Positions 44,923 through 57,452 are shown, numbered from the stretch's first letter. The stretch is DNA of 64,000 nucleotides from Hymenopus coronatus (GCA_030762935.1 CM060884.1:69379696-69443695); one strand, 5' to 3'. Numbers and translations are program-made. The notes: generated by a model not told the origin, from the sequence alone.

Positions 44923-45150
44923 AAATGGCATGTTATTTATGGATTACTACTGTCGTTCTCAGCGTTTCATTCTAAATTGGGCATGAAGGACCGCTTAATT
45001 TTGCTCAGAGGCCTCTCTGTCAGGCTTGAGGTTCTCTTACGTGCCATAAATCTACAACATAGGACCAATGGCTTTACTGCCCTTCCGAAGGAAGCCATGC
45101 TAAGGATTTTTACACCCGAAAAAATTCATCGTCCTCCGCCGGGTTTGAGA
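44923..45150 (-). mobile_element. tRNA-derived SINE, family A, head-truncated
   Basis: The body and tail match other copies ('ttttgctcagaggcctctct', 'ccttccgaaggaagccatgc'). It stops at 'tccgccgggtttgag', inside the B box, so most of the tRNA-like head is missing. Confidence 0.8.
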
Positions 45151-45838
45151 GTTAAGTTCAACACATTTTTAGTTCAATTTTTGAACCCATTGTATGGATT
45201 TCCTTTTTTAATTTGGTTAATGCTGCATCTCTTGAATAATAATGTGATATATAGAGAAATATTTGGATATCAGTATAAATAAGTATATGTATATAGGCAT
45301 TGTTGGGGTGACCGTTACAGCATAGCTTCGGTTATAGAAGATCAGCATTTTGATTGGCTGGTTCAAGCCACGCTGTAGGGTGGGGGAAGTTTTGGAAGCT
45401 GTTGATTTAACATTGTTTGGGAGTCGTTAGCTAGCCATGAAGCTGTAAGGATATACATACATAGCTCTCTGGCCTTGGAACGCAAGGATGCTAGCATGGA
45501 CCTATAGAGCGGCCCAATAACAAACCAGATAAGGAATATGTAATAATCTTATTGTGCTATTGAGTGAATACATTTATATGAAGTGAAATCAGTGTTTATT
45601 TTGGCAGAATAGTTCCCTTGTTCTCCCTATGTCTTAGTTAAAAGTTGACGTGTTGCCCATCTGAGCACATCCACTAGTCATGAGCATGGATAAAGACCTA
45701 TTTCAAGTTTAAATATTAAGTGACTCATGACAATATGCCACTAATAACAATCCTCTTTACAAAATAAATGACGATAAACAATTTCTATGGGGAAAATTGA
45801 TAATATTTAACTCTAGAAAATATTCCATGCAATCTTAC

Positions 45839-46080
45839 CTTGTGTTCTCATCATAAAATTTAACTTTTTTCATGACGGTCACATTGTACCAATCTGCAAA
45901 CACAATAAGGGACAACCCGTTATCTACATCCCTTTTCAGCTTAGCCACTTCTTCAGGAAAATATTCTTCCTCTGCATCTACAAGTAGCAGTGTTCCATAT
46001 TGCGATGCATCAAAACATGTAAATGGTGATCCAAGCACTTCTAAATAGTAGCCACTGTTGCGTAAATGTTGGTACATGTC
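45839..46080 (-). CDS. MBTPS1: MBTPS1 exon ([17 protein letters not shown])
   Basis: The acceptor is 'aaacttttcag|GAC' and the donor 'ACAAG|GTAAGA'. Encodes [40 protein letters not shown] and [13 protein letters not shown], highly conserved S1P luminal sequence. Confidence 0.95.
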
Positions 46081-46144
46081 CTGAAAAGTTTAATATGTAA
46101 TATGTGAGAATTTATAAAATACATAAAATCTTTTTTTTTAATTT

Positions 46145-47105
46145 CGCAAGTCAACTAATTACACTAAACAACACTTACTTAGGACTTTTGCCATCACAGC
46201 ATCAACATCAAGGATGTCATTCCAGTAAAGAAAAAATTGGTCATTTACAAAATGGAATGCAATGATTGTAATCAGATTTATATAGGGAAAACAAAAAGAA
46301 ATTTAGAAACAAATCCAAAGAACACTTCAGTAATATAAATCACAAACAATTGAAAAAATCAAATATAAATCAAAATTTCTAAAACACATAACAAAAAAAC
46401 AAGATCGAAAACTTGCAAATATTGGAAACCAGAATAAAGGAACACATGAGAAACCTAAAATACAAGCAAACAGAAAAATCAGCAGTTGCCTATCATTTTT
46501 GGACATCAGGACATGAAACCACACCAAATGTAAAACTGTTAAAACCAGCATATAAACCCACAGAATTGGATGTCTGGGATAAGATCTACATCATGAAGAA
46601 AAAGAGCCATATCATGAATTTTGATTTACCACCATACAACTACCTTTGGAGGTTCTTAGATCCAGCTACAGATGCCTCCACAAGTGATACACCACCACCC
46701 CCACAGCTGATGCCAACAGAGCCAGATTTAGGTGGAATTAAGGGTTGAAATTGGGAACAAGCGTTCCCAAAATGGTCCCAGCAAGTAAAAATAAGTGATG
46801 TGTGTGTTACAAAAACCAACTCAAATTCTTTTGTTTTTAAAAAATCAAGAGCTTGCCACATGGGAATCTTGAAAAATAAGAACAGAGTTTTCAATTATGA
46901 CATTCCACAGAAGGATGTATTTAGCAAGTTCATTGAACCCCACCAGAGGAAACTCGCTCACATCGCTAGCTTCACCACAAGGAAGTCGATGTCCAGTTGA
47001 AAATGAAGGAAACTAGTCCTTCGAAGTATGTTCTGGCAAAAATCCCAAATAAATATTGATTAGTATAATTAATTGACTTGTCAAATTAAATGATTATAAC
47101 AACAC
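46145..47105 (+). mobile_element. PLE family B with inverted ends, carrying a nested PLE
   Basis: The outer element has inverted termini ('acaacacttacttaggactt' with 'ttttgccat' on the left; 'atgttctggcaaaaatccca' on the right) and GIY-YIG pieces (IYIGKTKRNLET before, KNKNRVFNYDIP and FIEPHQRKLAHIAS after). Inside (about 46418-46850) is a family A piece reading ILETRIKEHMRNLKYKQTEK, SAVAYHFWTSGHETTPNVKL and FLDPATDASTSDT, with tail 'gggttgaaattgggaacaag'. Confidence 0.7.
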
Positions 47106-47149
47106 TATTTTCAAACTACATGATAAGAAAAATACAAAATATTTAGAAT

Positions 47150-47262
47150 ATTTTTGAGTTGGTTTGTAACAGTTAAGTATCACTTACGTATAATTTTTCC
47201 AGACCGGTTTCAATGCCATGTGGGCATCATACACTCTTTCATTAAAAAAATTATACAAAGTA
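47150..47262 (-). mobile_element. PLE tail fragment
   Basis: The minus strand reads 'tatgatgcccacatggcatt' then 'gaaaccggtctgg', a short hairpin plus GAAAC, followed by 'taagtgatacttaactgtta'. About 38 bp at the outer side is shared with 21505-21542. No coding sequence remains. Confidence 0.5.
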
Positions 47263-47298
47263 TTTGTTTACGAATAACTTCAAAAGATGATTGGTTTA

Positions 47299-47454
<156 letters not shown>

Positions 47455-47509
47455 TCATTCCTTTTACACAACAAGCTGCAAGTACACTGCTTATATCATG
47501 TTAAAAATT

Positions 47510-48530
47510 AAATTTGCATTGGCAAAAGGAAAAGGAGCTCTATCAGCTATTGGAAGCTGCAAATATAAAGTGCCTAATATAAATATCAGATGGTTAGAAA
47601 AAGTGTACAAAATGGTGGTGGTTGAGGCATAAATGCTATATGGGATACAAGTATGGGGATTAGAAGGAGGATGGGAAGTTATAGATGAGGTGCATAGGAA
47701 AGTTTGCAAAGAAATACTTGGGTTACCAAATGCAACCATTAGGCAAGTAGCACAAATAGAGCTGGGTAGAGTGGCAAGCAAGGGAAACATTATGGAATTG
47801 AAATTTTGGTATAGAATATTGAATTTGGAAAAAAAGGAATTTGTTAAAACAGTGGTTAGTATATCAAGAGAAAATTTTAAAGAACAAGGGATGGGTAGAC
47901 TGTCTCAGAAATAACTTGGAAAGTAGTGGTTTAGAGGAAATGTGGAGAATAAGAGAAAATAATGTGAATAATTTCTGGAAGTTGGTAAGGAAAAGATTTG
48001 AGGACATAGAAATACAAAAAATATTTAGTGAGAGCTGAAAAGAGATCTTTAGTTTTCTAAATACCAATGAAAGACTCATGGGGAAGGGAAAAGTATATAG
48101 ATGTGACAAATAAAGAGGAGCGAGAAGGTACTGCATGGCTAAAAGCAAGAGTATGGAGGTTAAAAGGTTTAACGGAGGATATTCCACAAAACCAATGTTC
48201 TATATGTGGCGGAAATGAAGATATGGAACACATTTTATGCAAATGTAAAGGGACTGAAGTTTGGATAAAAGAGTATATTAATAAGAAATTGTTTAAAATA
48301 GAAATGTAGTAGTAGTTGAAATAGTTCAAAATGACAGTAAGAAGATTGGACAATTCTTATACAAAGTGAAAAATAAATGGATATAGATAGTAAATAGATA
48401 AAATGGTGAAATAAACTAGAATTAATAAACTACTGTAAAATATGAGTATGATTGGTAAAGAGCCAGGGCTGAACACCAGTCATATTCACCTGTATACAGC
48501 TTAGCATAAATAAACAAATAAAATAAAAAA
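47510..48530 (+). mobile_element. Non-LTR retrotransposon, 5'-truncated, decayed copy
   Basis: Close relative of 38729-39921, starting at KFALAKGKGALSAIGSCKYK. An in-frame stop after VVVEA, small indels near 47800 and 47885, and a stop in the VFIPMK region break it. The 3' UTR with 'agggctgaacaccagtcata' and a (TAAA)-like tail is present. The flanks share aaaaattaaat, a probable target duplication in AT-rich DNA. Confidence 0.82.
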
Positions 48531-48844
48531 TTAAATATTAAAAATTACAACCTTCTACGAAGTAAATACTTTTTTTTATAAAAGTAGAGAAAGGAACAGT
48601 AACTAATGAACTAAACCAAAATAAAAGTCTACAGCATATATATCAATATACAGGTTGAATAAACCTGGGCTTAATTTACACCTTTGCTGCAGACTTTTAT
48701 ACGTACACAAACTTACAGAGAAGGGAAAAGACAATAACTTCATGCCAGTAATCAACAATCTACAAAGTTCTGGTTACTATTCACCGATGACTTAGTAGTA
48801 GGTTGACCACAATCTTCACAAGCAATAGATTAATATTGTGAAAC

Positions 48845-48945
48845 ATAAACATTAAAAGTGAGCCAAGCTAAGAACCAGATTGTGGTATTCAAGAAAGGGG
48901 GAAAACTAAGAAAATATAAAATAGGAAAGAAAGAGAGTATAGAGT
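48845..48945 (+). pseudogene. LINE scrap
   Basis: Matches the start of the 38729 LINE: 'ttaaaagtgagccaagctaa', 'gattgtggtattcaagaaag', 'ggggaaaactaagaaaatat'. Only about 100 bp remains, next to an R900 copy. Confidence 0.6.
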
Positions 48946-48949
48946 ATAT

Positions 48950-49735
48950 GGTGATACACCAGCCTAATGGGAGCCTAATCTTTCAAAGGCTGGTTGTTAT
49001 ATGATTGAAATTTGTTTGTTTGCAAGACCAGGAGTTGATAAATTCCTGTATGAGAAAAGTTTAAGTATTTTAAAATTGAAACCAATTATAAAGAAATACC
49101 TCGTAAATGGTCAACTCCATGAAAAGAAATGTATATTTTGTGTAGTAACTTTTTGTCTATCCCTTACAGTATATCAGTTATGCAAAACTCAGCAAAATTC
49201 ATCCAGAATAAAGAGATCTCATAGGCTATCCCCAGAAAATTTAAGATATACATTTTATTTGTCATGTAAATCTCTTTAATATACATGTGTCTTTAATATT
49301 TTAGTCAAAATCGTTAGCCATTTTTGAGAAAATAAAAAGTTCGAAAATTTTCCATGTAAAAGGTAGTTTGCAGTGGGGGGATTTTTCTCAAATTCTTCAT
49401 GTTGCATCCTTGGAGGATACTAAATTTAAATATGTAGTTTGGTATTTTACTGACTTTTCGTTTTTGAGTTACCATGTTTGCAGATACATGGACACATACA
49501 TAAGGACATTTTTCTAAAAACTTTTTTTTTTAATACGTGCATTTCTGGTAAAATCTTGGTATCAAATTTTTGAGTGGAGTGCAATACCTTTCTACCTACA
49601 TACCATGTACTATGTAGAGAAAGTAAAAATGCTTTTTTCGGAATCAGGGATTATCAAAATATGTGTTTCTGTTGAAATCTTGTATCAAATGTTTGGCTGG
49701 AAAGCATGTACCATGTGGTAGAGAAAGCAAAAACA
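48950..49735 (-). repeat. R900 repeat with two hairpin ends in tandem
   Basis: The body runs from 'ttcaaaggctggttgttata' to a hairpin end at about 49630 ('taccatgtactatgtagaga'). The terminal about 95 bp then recurs with changes ('cggaatcagggattatcaaa' to 'gtaccatgtggtagagaaag'). Confidence 0.65.
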
Positions 49736-49770
49736 AAAAATAATAGAGAAAGAATGTGTGAAGTGCATAC

Positions 49771-50163
49771 TGTCTGGGAGGTGTTGGTATTATCTTGGCC
49801 TTTATAGCGAGTTTCACTGAAGACTGTCGAGGTTCTGTTTCACCATCTTCTGGTGGAGACTCTATCGTGAGGGCCACATGGCCTTGGGCAATGCCCTCCC
49901 AATTGGCAGCAGTTCGAGCAGCAGCAATGCTGACAGCCAGCCATCCTGACCAAGGCCATAGCAGTTCCGAATAAGTCAGCGCTATATCCAAGTAATGGCC
50001 ATTTTGGGGAGTATATGGATGCCATTGTGGCTTGCCTAGCACCCGTCCTGAAACTCCAAGACCATTCAGAATGGTCACATTCACAATTGTGGGCATCGCT
50101 CCGTAATACAGTGACTGTGTACAATATGGCCACATATACTGGCATTCTGTTAGGTCCACATAA
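49771..50163 (-). CDS. MBTPS1: MBTPS1 exon ([15 protein letters not shown])
   Basis: The acceptor is 'ctgtatgttgcag|TTATG'. The donor is AGACA|GTATGC, required by the phase of the next exon. The 393 bp encode [64 protein letters not shown] and IIPTPPR. This is the largest S1P exon here. Confidence 0.95.
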
Positions 50164-50316
50164 CTGCAACATACAGAGAACAAAACCAACACATATTAAT
50201 AAACAACCGAGGTTTCAAAAAACAGTATATGTATAAGTAAAACCAAAGCACTTTTTTTGTATAATAACTATGATATTATAAGACTTGATGGAATTTATAT
50301 ATTTATTTTCGGTCTA

Positions 50317-51606
50317 CGAGAGGTGTTCAATAAGTCCTAAGAAAAAGATAGAAAAACAAATTACTTTCGGTAGATTTTTTTCCCCCCCAACATAATCTCC
50401 TTTTACCTCTATACATATTTCCCAGCATTTCTCCAATTGTTTTAAGCCTTCCAAAAAGTAGGATTTCAGAAGGTCCTCAAAACAGGCATCTGTTTCGGAG
50501 ATGACCTCTTCGTTAGACATGAATTGTTTTCCGCGAAGCCACTTTTCAAGTTTGAAAATAAAAAAAAAAAAGTCACTGGAGGCAAAATCAGCTGAACACA
50601 GTGGATGGTGTAGGAATCTGAACCTTAACTCTACAATTTTAACCATCGAAACTGTGCAGGTGCACCCACACCCTTGATGGAAGAGAATCTTTTTCTTTGC
50701 CAGATGAGGATGTTTTTTTCTGGATTTCTCCATTCAACCAATGCAATAATGATAAATGATACTCTCCATTTATTGTTCTTCCTTTCTGCAAGTAATACAT
50801 GTAGATGGTTCCACGTGCATACCAAAAAAGCGATACCATTACCTTGTCTGCAGATTTCACCATCTTTGCCTTCTTCGCAGCCAGTTCACCTTTAAAAACC
50901 CAGTATTTCAACTGTACTTTTGTCTCTAGGGTGTAGTAGTGCATTCAGGTTTCATCCACAGTTATGTATCAATGCAACTCGTCAGGATTATTACAACAGA
51001 AAAGTGCCAAACCAGCTTCTGAATCGATCATACAATTGCATTTATTCTCCATTGAGAGTAAACGCAGCACCCATCTTACCAAGACCTTTGTCAGACCCAA
51101 TTTTTGGTGAAAAACTGAGAACACTGTAGCTTGTGATATGCCTGTGGTCTCTACAATTTTACAAACTTTGATTTGTCGATCACTCAAAACCATATCTTGG
51201 ATTTTGTCAATCATTTCAGAGGAAGTTCACTTCTACTGGATGTCCGGAATGATGTCCATCATTTGTGGATGTGCAGCCAGATTTAAACTCATTTATCAAA
51301 TTGTAAATTGTTGTAAATGCAGGAGCAGATATGCCATGAACTTCATTCAACTTGGCTTTTATCTCTTTCAGTGTTAAGCCTTTAAAAAGAAATGTTTATC
51401 ACCGTATGAAACTAGTTTCTTTCCATCTTTTTAAAGAAGCACAAGATTGTTGATTCAATTGCCTATGGCAACGAAACCACGTGATGGATATAGCTGAAAC
51501 TTTAACTACCATCTAGTAAGAGACAACAATTACTAAATGCAAACTTTTTTTTCGATGCTACGAGTATAATTTCTTTAATTTTTAAGGACTTATTGAATGG
51601 CCCTCG
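50317..51606 (-). mobile_element. mariner-like transposon, third family, inactive
   Basis: Inverted ends are 'cgagaggtgttcaataagtc' on the left and 'ttattgaatggccctcg' on the right, flanked by TA. The minus strand encodes IDKIQDMVLSDRQIKVCKIV, LGLTKVLVRWVLRLL and, in other frames, KVQLKYWVFKGELAAKKAK and FLHHPLCSADFASSDFFFF. Frameshifts separate the parts. The same family is at 61953-63434. Located in an S1P intron. Confidence 0.85.
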
Positions 51607-51725
51607 TATTTCTATTTATTTTTGAGAATATTCTATTTTCTGCAACATGTAACAATATAATAAGAAGTGACTTCAAAAATAATAACTTGTTACTGTATTG
51701 ATACCTACTTATTAATCCATACTTA

Positions 51726-51938
<213 letters not shown>

Positions 51939-51999
51939 TTAGATTTTTTGTCCTTAAATGTTATTTTAAATTGTACACAGCTTTCTCTGAAAACAGTTT

Positions 52000-53080
52000 C
52001 CCAGTATATGACTTTCTCTACATCTCTGCAACAAATTATTGTTAAAAAGCTTATGCTTTTATCTATTTCATGCTAATTGAGAAAAATTAGCAGAAATAGT
52101 CTTATTACTTGCTTCCTTGTAAGCAGAAGCGAAATAAGGGAGTAGCATAGGTTAAAGTGATAGCTGGTTGCTATGTGACTGAAGTTCCTTTGTTTGTATG
52201 GACAAGAGTTGACAAATTCCTATATGAGAAAAGTTTTTTAAAGGTGAAATCAAAAACAAGGAATAACTACAAATGATCAACTCCACGAAAAAAATATATA
52301 TGATATAAATTGTGTGTTTTATGCAATCTACATTCTTTGTGTAGTAATTTTTTGTCTCTCTCTTATGGCTTACCAGTTATGCAAAATTCAATAAAATCAT
52401 CCATAATAAAGAGGTCTTTAGAAGCTATTAACAGAAAATTCAAGATATACATTTTATTTGTCTTGTAAATATCTTTAATATATGACATTTTAATCAAAAT
52501 CGTTAAAGTCATTTTTGAGACAATCAAAATTTTCGGAAATTTTTCCATGTAAAAAGTAGTTGGGGGTGGGGGGATTTTCTTGAAAATCTCCGTGTCGCAT
52601 CCTTGGAAGATACAAAACATAAATACCAAATTTGGTATTTAACAGACTTTTCATTTTTGAGCTATGCTGACCATAGACGCACACATGGACATTTTTATAA
52701 ATAAAAATTGTTTTAATTGTTTTTATTTCTGGTGAAATCTCGGTATCAAATTTTTGGGTGCAATACAATACCTTCTCTATACACTATGTATCTAGTATGT
52801 GTAGATTTTTTTTTTCTTGGTAGTGTTTAACGCCCGCTTTAACTACTAATGACACCGCAGGCAGTGACACTGATGATGAATGATGGAGCACCGGTGGAAT
52901 GCGATGGCGGGGGAAACTGGAGTACCCGGAGAAAACCCGCCCCAGCACCATTTTGTCCACCACAAATCTCACATGCGGTCACTTAGGATCGAACCCCGGC
53001 CGTCTAGGTGAGAGTCGAGTGGTCTAATCACTCGGCCACGGCGCAGCTCCAGTATGTGTAGAGGAAGTAATAACATTTCC
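52000..53080 (-). repeat. R900 repeat with a SINE near its hairpin end
   Basis: Runs from 'atatgactttctctacatct' through all core landmarks to 'cactatgtatctagtatgtg'. SINE B interrupts the terminal palindrome and the last bases 'agtatgtgtagaggaagtaa' follow at 53051. One of the best-preserved copies. Confidence 0.78.
52806..53050 (-). mobile_element. tRNA-derived SINE, family B, 245 bp with exact TSD
   Basis: On the minus strand it starts with 'gagctgcgccgtggccgagt' (tRNA-like head; B box 'cggggttcgatcc') and has 'gatttgtggtggacaaaatg' and 'gcgggttttctccgggtact'. It ends in an oligo-A tail. Exact direct repeats agtatgtgtaga flank it (52794-52805 and 53051-53062). Same length as the copy at 13103-13347. 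Confidence 0.92.
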
Positions 53081-53611
53081 TTTGTAAGGTTTCCAACCTT
53101 TTACTTCACCCAGCTGGTATCAGTTCTCTGTGTCACTGGCCTGAAAAACAATTCAGGGACCAAAAATGAACCAAAGAAAAAGTTATATTTGTTATGAAGG
53201 TCTGGTTTAGATACCTCCTTTTTGAAGAGTTTCACTACAATTCGTACACACGAAAAGGCTCAACCAATATAGCAGAATTTCCTTCTAGAGGAACGGGTGA
53301 AGCCAAATAACTATTCCATGTATCTTTAAACTATGAGATTCATATGAAAGTCTTCATCAGCAGCAACACGGAGAAGCAGCTCCAAGTTGGTGCTGCCATC
53401 AAATGACAATACAAAAATCAACACTAAGTAAATGGCAGTGTGGCATTAAAATGCAAGGTTTAAGTGTATTAAAAGTACAAAAATCAAAATGGTCATTATT
53501 GTTTTCTTTATTTCTACGTTTTATTATATTTTGCTTTTTGATCAAAATTCAACAAAGAATTGTTTTTTATGTTTTAATGTAAAAAGGAGGCTAGTAACAG
53601 TGAAGAAACAC

Positions 53612-53845
53612 AAATATTAATATAACAATAATTGTAACAATTCTCTACTTAGCTTTTTGAAATCCAAGGACTGGTTTTGCAAAAAAATTGGCCTATTGCA
53701 TTGTCAGTTCATTTTCTTTTAACTCATCTTGATCTTGGAATAGTTAGCCATGCCTTAGTACACAATCCACCTAGTTGCAAAACTAGTCCTTGGTTTCCAA
53801 GATAAGTGGGGAATTGTTACAATCATTGTTATATTAATAAGAATT
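53612..53845. mobile_element. PLE family D foldback
   Basis: The left arm 'taacaataattgtaacaatt' to 'aatccaaggactggttttgc' is the inverted match of the right arm 'tgcaaaactagtccttggtt' to 'attgttacaatcattgttat'. The tail sequence is that of the PLE ending near 40240. Between the arms are short non-coding remnants of the PLE C-terminus. Target duplication not identified. Confidence 0.65.
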
Positions 53846-53849
53846 GTTT

Positions 53850-54275
53850 TAATTACACTCTGCTAATGATAACATGTACAAGTTTGAAGCAGGTGTCTAT
53901 GTTCATTTTAGTTTTCCCAAAGCATATCTTCATGTAATTTTTGCATTGGATGCTTTTACTCTTGAGGTATGGGGATGATTCTGAAAGCATTATGAATATG
54001 TGAAATTTCATATAATGGGCAGTTTGGGGTGCAGGAATATTTCTGAAAATCTTCATAAAAATAGCATCTTAAGAAGAAATTGAACTTAAACACCAAATTT
54101 GGTATGTTATGAATTTTTAGTTTTTGAATACACACACATGCTTCTAAAAATTGTTTGTTTTTTGCAGATTCAGGGTATCTAAAAAAAAAATTCTTGTGAA
54201 ATTTCAGAATTGAATTTTTGGGTGGAATGTAATACTATCTCTACCTACTGTGAACACAACACAGAGAAAGAAATA
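53850..54275 (-). repeat. R900 repeat, distal half
   Basis: Contains 'ttggggtgcaggaatatttc', 'aacaccaaatttggtatgtt', 'attgaatttttgggtggaat' and ends at a decayed hairpin with 'cagagaaagaaataa'. Confidence 0.6.
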
Positions 54276-54337
54276 AAGTTTCATATTCAGATAAATAGCC
54301 GAGTACAGTATTTAGCTCAGACCAAGGGACTCTTTAC

Positions 54338-54475
54338 CTCGCTAAAAGTGTAACAGCTCCAGCAACTACAGGTGACGCAACACTGGTGCCTGAAAGAGTT
54401 CGACAACTCCCTTTGATACTTGAACCTCGAACAGCTGACCCATACGTCACTATATCTGGCTTCACTCGCCCATAC
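54338..54475 (-). CDS. MBTPS1: MBTPS1 exon with catalytic serine
   Basis: The acceptor is 'atgttttcag|GTATGG' and the donor 'GCGAG|GTAAAG'. Encodes [40 protein letters not shown] and VTLLA. The serine in GTSVASP is the nucleophile. Confidence 0.96.
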
Positions 54476-54499
54476 CTGAAAACATTAAAAGTAAACATT

Positions 54500-55315
54500 G
54501 AGTCAATTAAATACTCTCATTTAAATTTCCCGGAACATGTTTCGGAGGTTAGTTTCCTCCATTGTCAACCAGGCATCGAGTTAATTGCTGGTGGTGATGC
54601 TAATCGATCCAGTGGTGGTTCTATGAATTTGTACAATGAGTCGCCCTGGGGGATATCGAAGTTGATAATCCTATTTTTCTTTTTCCAAATGAAAATTTGT
54701 TCCCAAGTTGCAAATTCCTGCTTTCCGGTTATGTATTTCAATAGTTTCGGCTCTGGGTTTCTATCATGGTTTTCTGTCCAAAGATGCGTAGCAGCTGCTG
54801 ATTTCTCTAGATGTTTGTGCTTTATGCATCTGAAGTTTTCCTTGCTTCTTTTTTCCAGGTTCCTCTTGGTTTTCCCAATGTAAACTTTGTTACAACTGTT
54901 GCACTCTATTTGGTAAATTCCAGATTTTTTATTTGATGGAATGCTGTCTTTAGTGATGGATCCAAGTACATTTTTATGCTGTAATTATTAACTGGTGTCA
55001 ATTGTATATTGTATTCTTTAAAAACTTTTTGAATTTGTAAAATATATGTGAATGAAATGTGAATTTTTTTAAACACTTTTTCTTTTCTTTTGTATGGAGC
55101 GTGGTTGTTTCCTTTAACAATTTTTTCTTTTTTGCTGCATTTACTTTTTTGTCTATTAGTGACTTTTGGAAGTCATTTATTTCGGCACTTTTGACAATTT
55201 TTTTTATTCTGTTTCATATTCATGTTCTGCGAGTGGAATGTTCACCAGCCTGTGTGTTAAACTATTAACTTTTAATTCGATCTCAACAACACTGTCATCA
55301 GCTTCCAAAATAAAA
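54500..55315 (-). mobile_element. Penelope-like element remnant (GIY-YIG), well preserved
   Basis: The minus strand from about 54940 reads KKSGIYQIECNSCNKVYIGK, TKRNLEKRSKENFRCIKHKH, EKSAAATHLWTENHDRNPEP, TWEQIFIWKKKNRIINFDIP and PPLDRLASPP. A tail 'ctccgaaacatgttccggga' follows at about 54530. Upstream (54950-55300) is decayed RT sequence. Inside an S1P intron close to the catalytic-serine exon. Confidence 0.75.
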
Positions 55316-55654
55316 AAATATTAAAATACATGCTTGAATTTACAGTTGGTTACATTATTTAAATGTTAAACAAACTTTATCTGTTCACTCTTAGGTTGAT
55401 CCATGCCAAAACGGAGCCACATGGCCAGTGCACCATGGTATAATACAGTAGCAGTGCAAGTAGGAATGCAATCCCAAGCTAACAATCTAAATTACAGAAT
55501 GTATAATATTTTATACAAATACCTAAGAGTTAAATTGACGCTCATTTGTGCCGTTAAACAGAGCTACAAGTCCCAACAAACTATTCGTATGAGTAACTTG
55601 ATTTCCGCAATATTGTTTACATAGTAACAGTTGCTGGTTGTTACTGTTTAGAAT

Positions 55655-56140
55655 CATGGAGAACTGTTGCCATGAATTTCCTCTTGCATCTTCATCGAGT
55701 TACATAAAGCATAAGGCTGTTAAAGCATTGACTAGTGGTGAAAAAATTATAGTGCTGAATGTTTATTGCAAGTTTTGTGAGAAATATCTAACACTTTCTG
55801 TAAAAGAAGTGGTGAAATTAACATCTGAGTTAACCAGTGTTTCGGATAAAAAAAAAAAAAAAAACAGTGCTCACAAAGAAAAATCTGAAACAGAAAACGT
55901 GATTATACCTGGGGGGGGGGGGGAAGAAAGCATGTGAAATATGCAATTTGCATAATAGAGCACAGTCTCTTTTTTAAACATGAGTCGCCTACAGTTGATA
56001 AAGTGCTATATGTAACAAAAGAAGAAGCATTGTTTTTGGAGATGGATAGTTTAAGTGACGCCACTGTTGATAACCTGGTTATAAACCTTGAGTGGAAAGC
56101 AATAGATTTCAATGAACAAAATCTGATAATACAATCAAAA
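55655..56140 (+). pseudogene. Truncated DDE transposase N-terminus
   Basis: Frames read KALTSGEKIIVLNVYCKFCE, VVKLTSELTSVS, then KEKSETENVIIPG. After a G-run shift comes FFKHESPTVDKVLYVTKEEA. This resembles the helix-turn-helix N-terminus of a widespread arthropod Tc1/mariner-like (IS630-type) transposase. The catalytic domain is absent because a LINE end follows. Confidence 0.5.
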
Positions 56141-56144
56141 GGAA

Positions 56145-56430
56145 AAAAATGGAATTCCCTACATAAAAACTCCCATTCAATTCCCGATTTACCTCGCAAA
56201 TCATCTGTAGCTGCATTTAGATTGACAACAGGCCATGACTGTTTGGCCAAACATCTGTATAGGATTGGAATATATCAATCTCCAAACTGTCCACTGTGTA
56301 ACTCAGATCAAGACATGTATTCAGAGCATCTCAAAATCTGCATTTCTGTGGCTGACCATGAAAATATCTCTGAAAAATATTGGAGTGCAAGAAGACAAAT
56401 GACTTTATTGTCAAAAGCCTGGCATTAGAG
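56145..56430 (+). pseudogene. LINE C-terminal remnant
   Basis: Encodes IPDLPRKSSVAAFRLTTGHD, CLAKHLYRIGIYQSPNCPLC and SARRQMTLLSKAWH, homologous to the end of the minus-strand LINE at 24419-24880 but of a different copy. It is in frame with the preceding transposase fragment by chance, giving a 164-codon chimera. Confidence 0.7.
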
Positions 56431-57335
56431 AACAACAACATATAACACATTGTATGTGTTTTTACTTAATTTGTATTTATGCGGAAATTCACATTGCGAG
56501 CAGGAGAGATGGAGAAGGGAGAACTAAATGCACAGTATATATATGATGATAAAACATGATGGCAACAGTGGTGGTAGCGTAGTTGTAACAATGATTATTA
56601 ATTGCATGCTATTTTCTGTCAAGAAAACATATTTAATATTAATATACTGTAAAATGTTTTACCTAGTTCGAATTTGTGTATGCATTCACATTGCAGTATA
56701 CGTGCAGACCGAGGAGGGGAAATGGGCAGCTAACTTCTCTCTTTCTGCTTGACCCTTGACTTCCAATACAACATTACGTGTGAAAGGAAGTCCCATAATT
56801 TTATTTTAGTCTCAGAGAGCAATCTTTTTCCAATGAGAATGCTCATACGATCCTTAACAGCTGATTTTCAGCACAAAATAAAACACTCAAAATCTGCTGC
56901 GACCTTGGCAGTAATACCATTTCCCCCTGTATGATATTCGGAAAACATATATCATAAATGCAAGACAACTTCCAGTTCTGAACATTAATGTTTTTGAAAA
57001 AAAAAAATATTGTCATGTATTTGGATAAATACGTCAATTATGTGCAACCAATTATGGAAGATGCTTTAGTGAAAAACTTGCAGCATCTGTTATGATTGAT
57101 TGTGAGAACACAGTTTGCGTTGCTAGTTTTGAAGTCATATTGCCAACATAATGCTGGTGCTTGACATCTGTATTTACTAAATATTAGAAATAAAAATTAT
57201 CTTTTAAATTTTCTTTTATCATTTAAATAAGATGTGTATTTCTGATGACATGTACAACATCATATTGTTAAACAAGATTGCAAGCAGTATAAAAATGGTG
57301 CAAGTTGTAAAATGGTGAAATAGTCTGCCTCTTAC
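56431..57335. other. S1P intron, nothing recognised
   Basis: AT-rich sequence without a recognisable element or exon. Confidence 0.35.
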
Positions 57336-57452
57336 CCTTGAGGAAGTTCCCAAGTAGTCATCCCCCTTGATGAAAATTTTGCAATCTGGTCCTCAAAATT
57401 GATGCCACCTACTCCGATTACATCCATTTGATCTGCTGGGTTGTTCAAAGTC
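57336..57452 (-). CDS. MBTPS1: MBTPS1 exon ([14 protein letters not shown])
   Basis: The acceptor is 'gtttcactgtag|GAC' and the donor 'CAAGG|GTAAGA'. Encodes [38 protein letters not shown], part of the subtilisin fold. Confidence 0.95.

Noticed and set aside
49840..50172. 110-codon minus-strand open frame
   Set aside because: Overlaps the S1P exon in a different frame; the conserved peptide is in the other frame.
55934..56428. 164-codon open frame as a novel gene
   Set aside because: The first part is a broken transposase N-terminus and the second a LINE C-terminus, fused by insertion.
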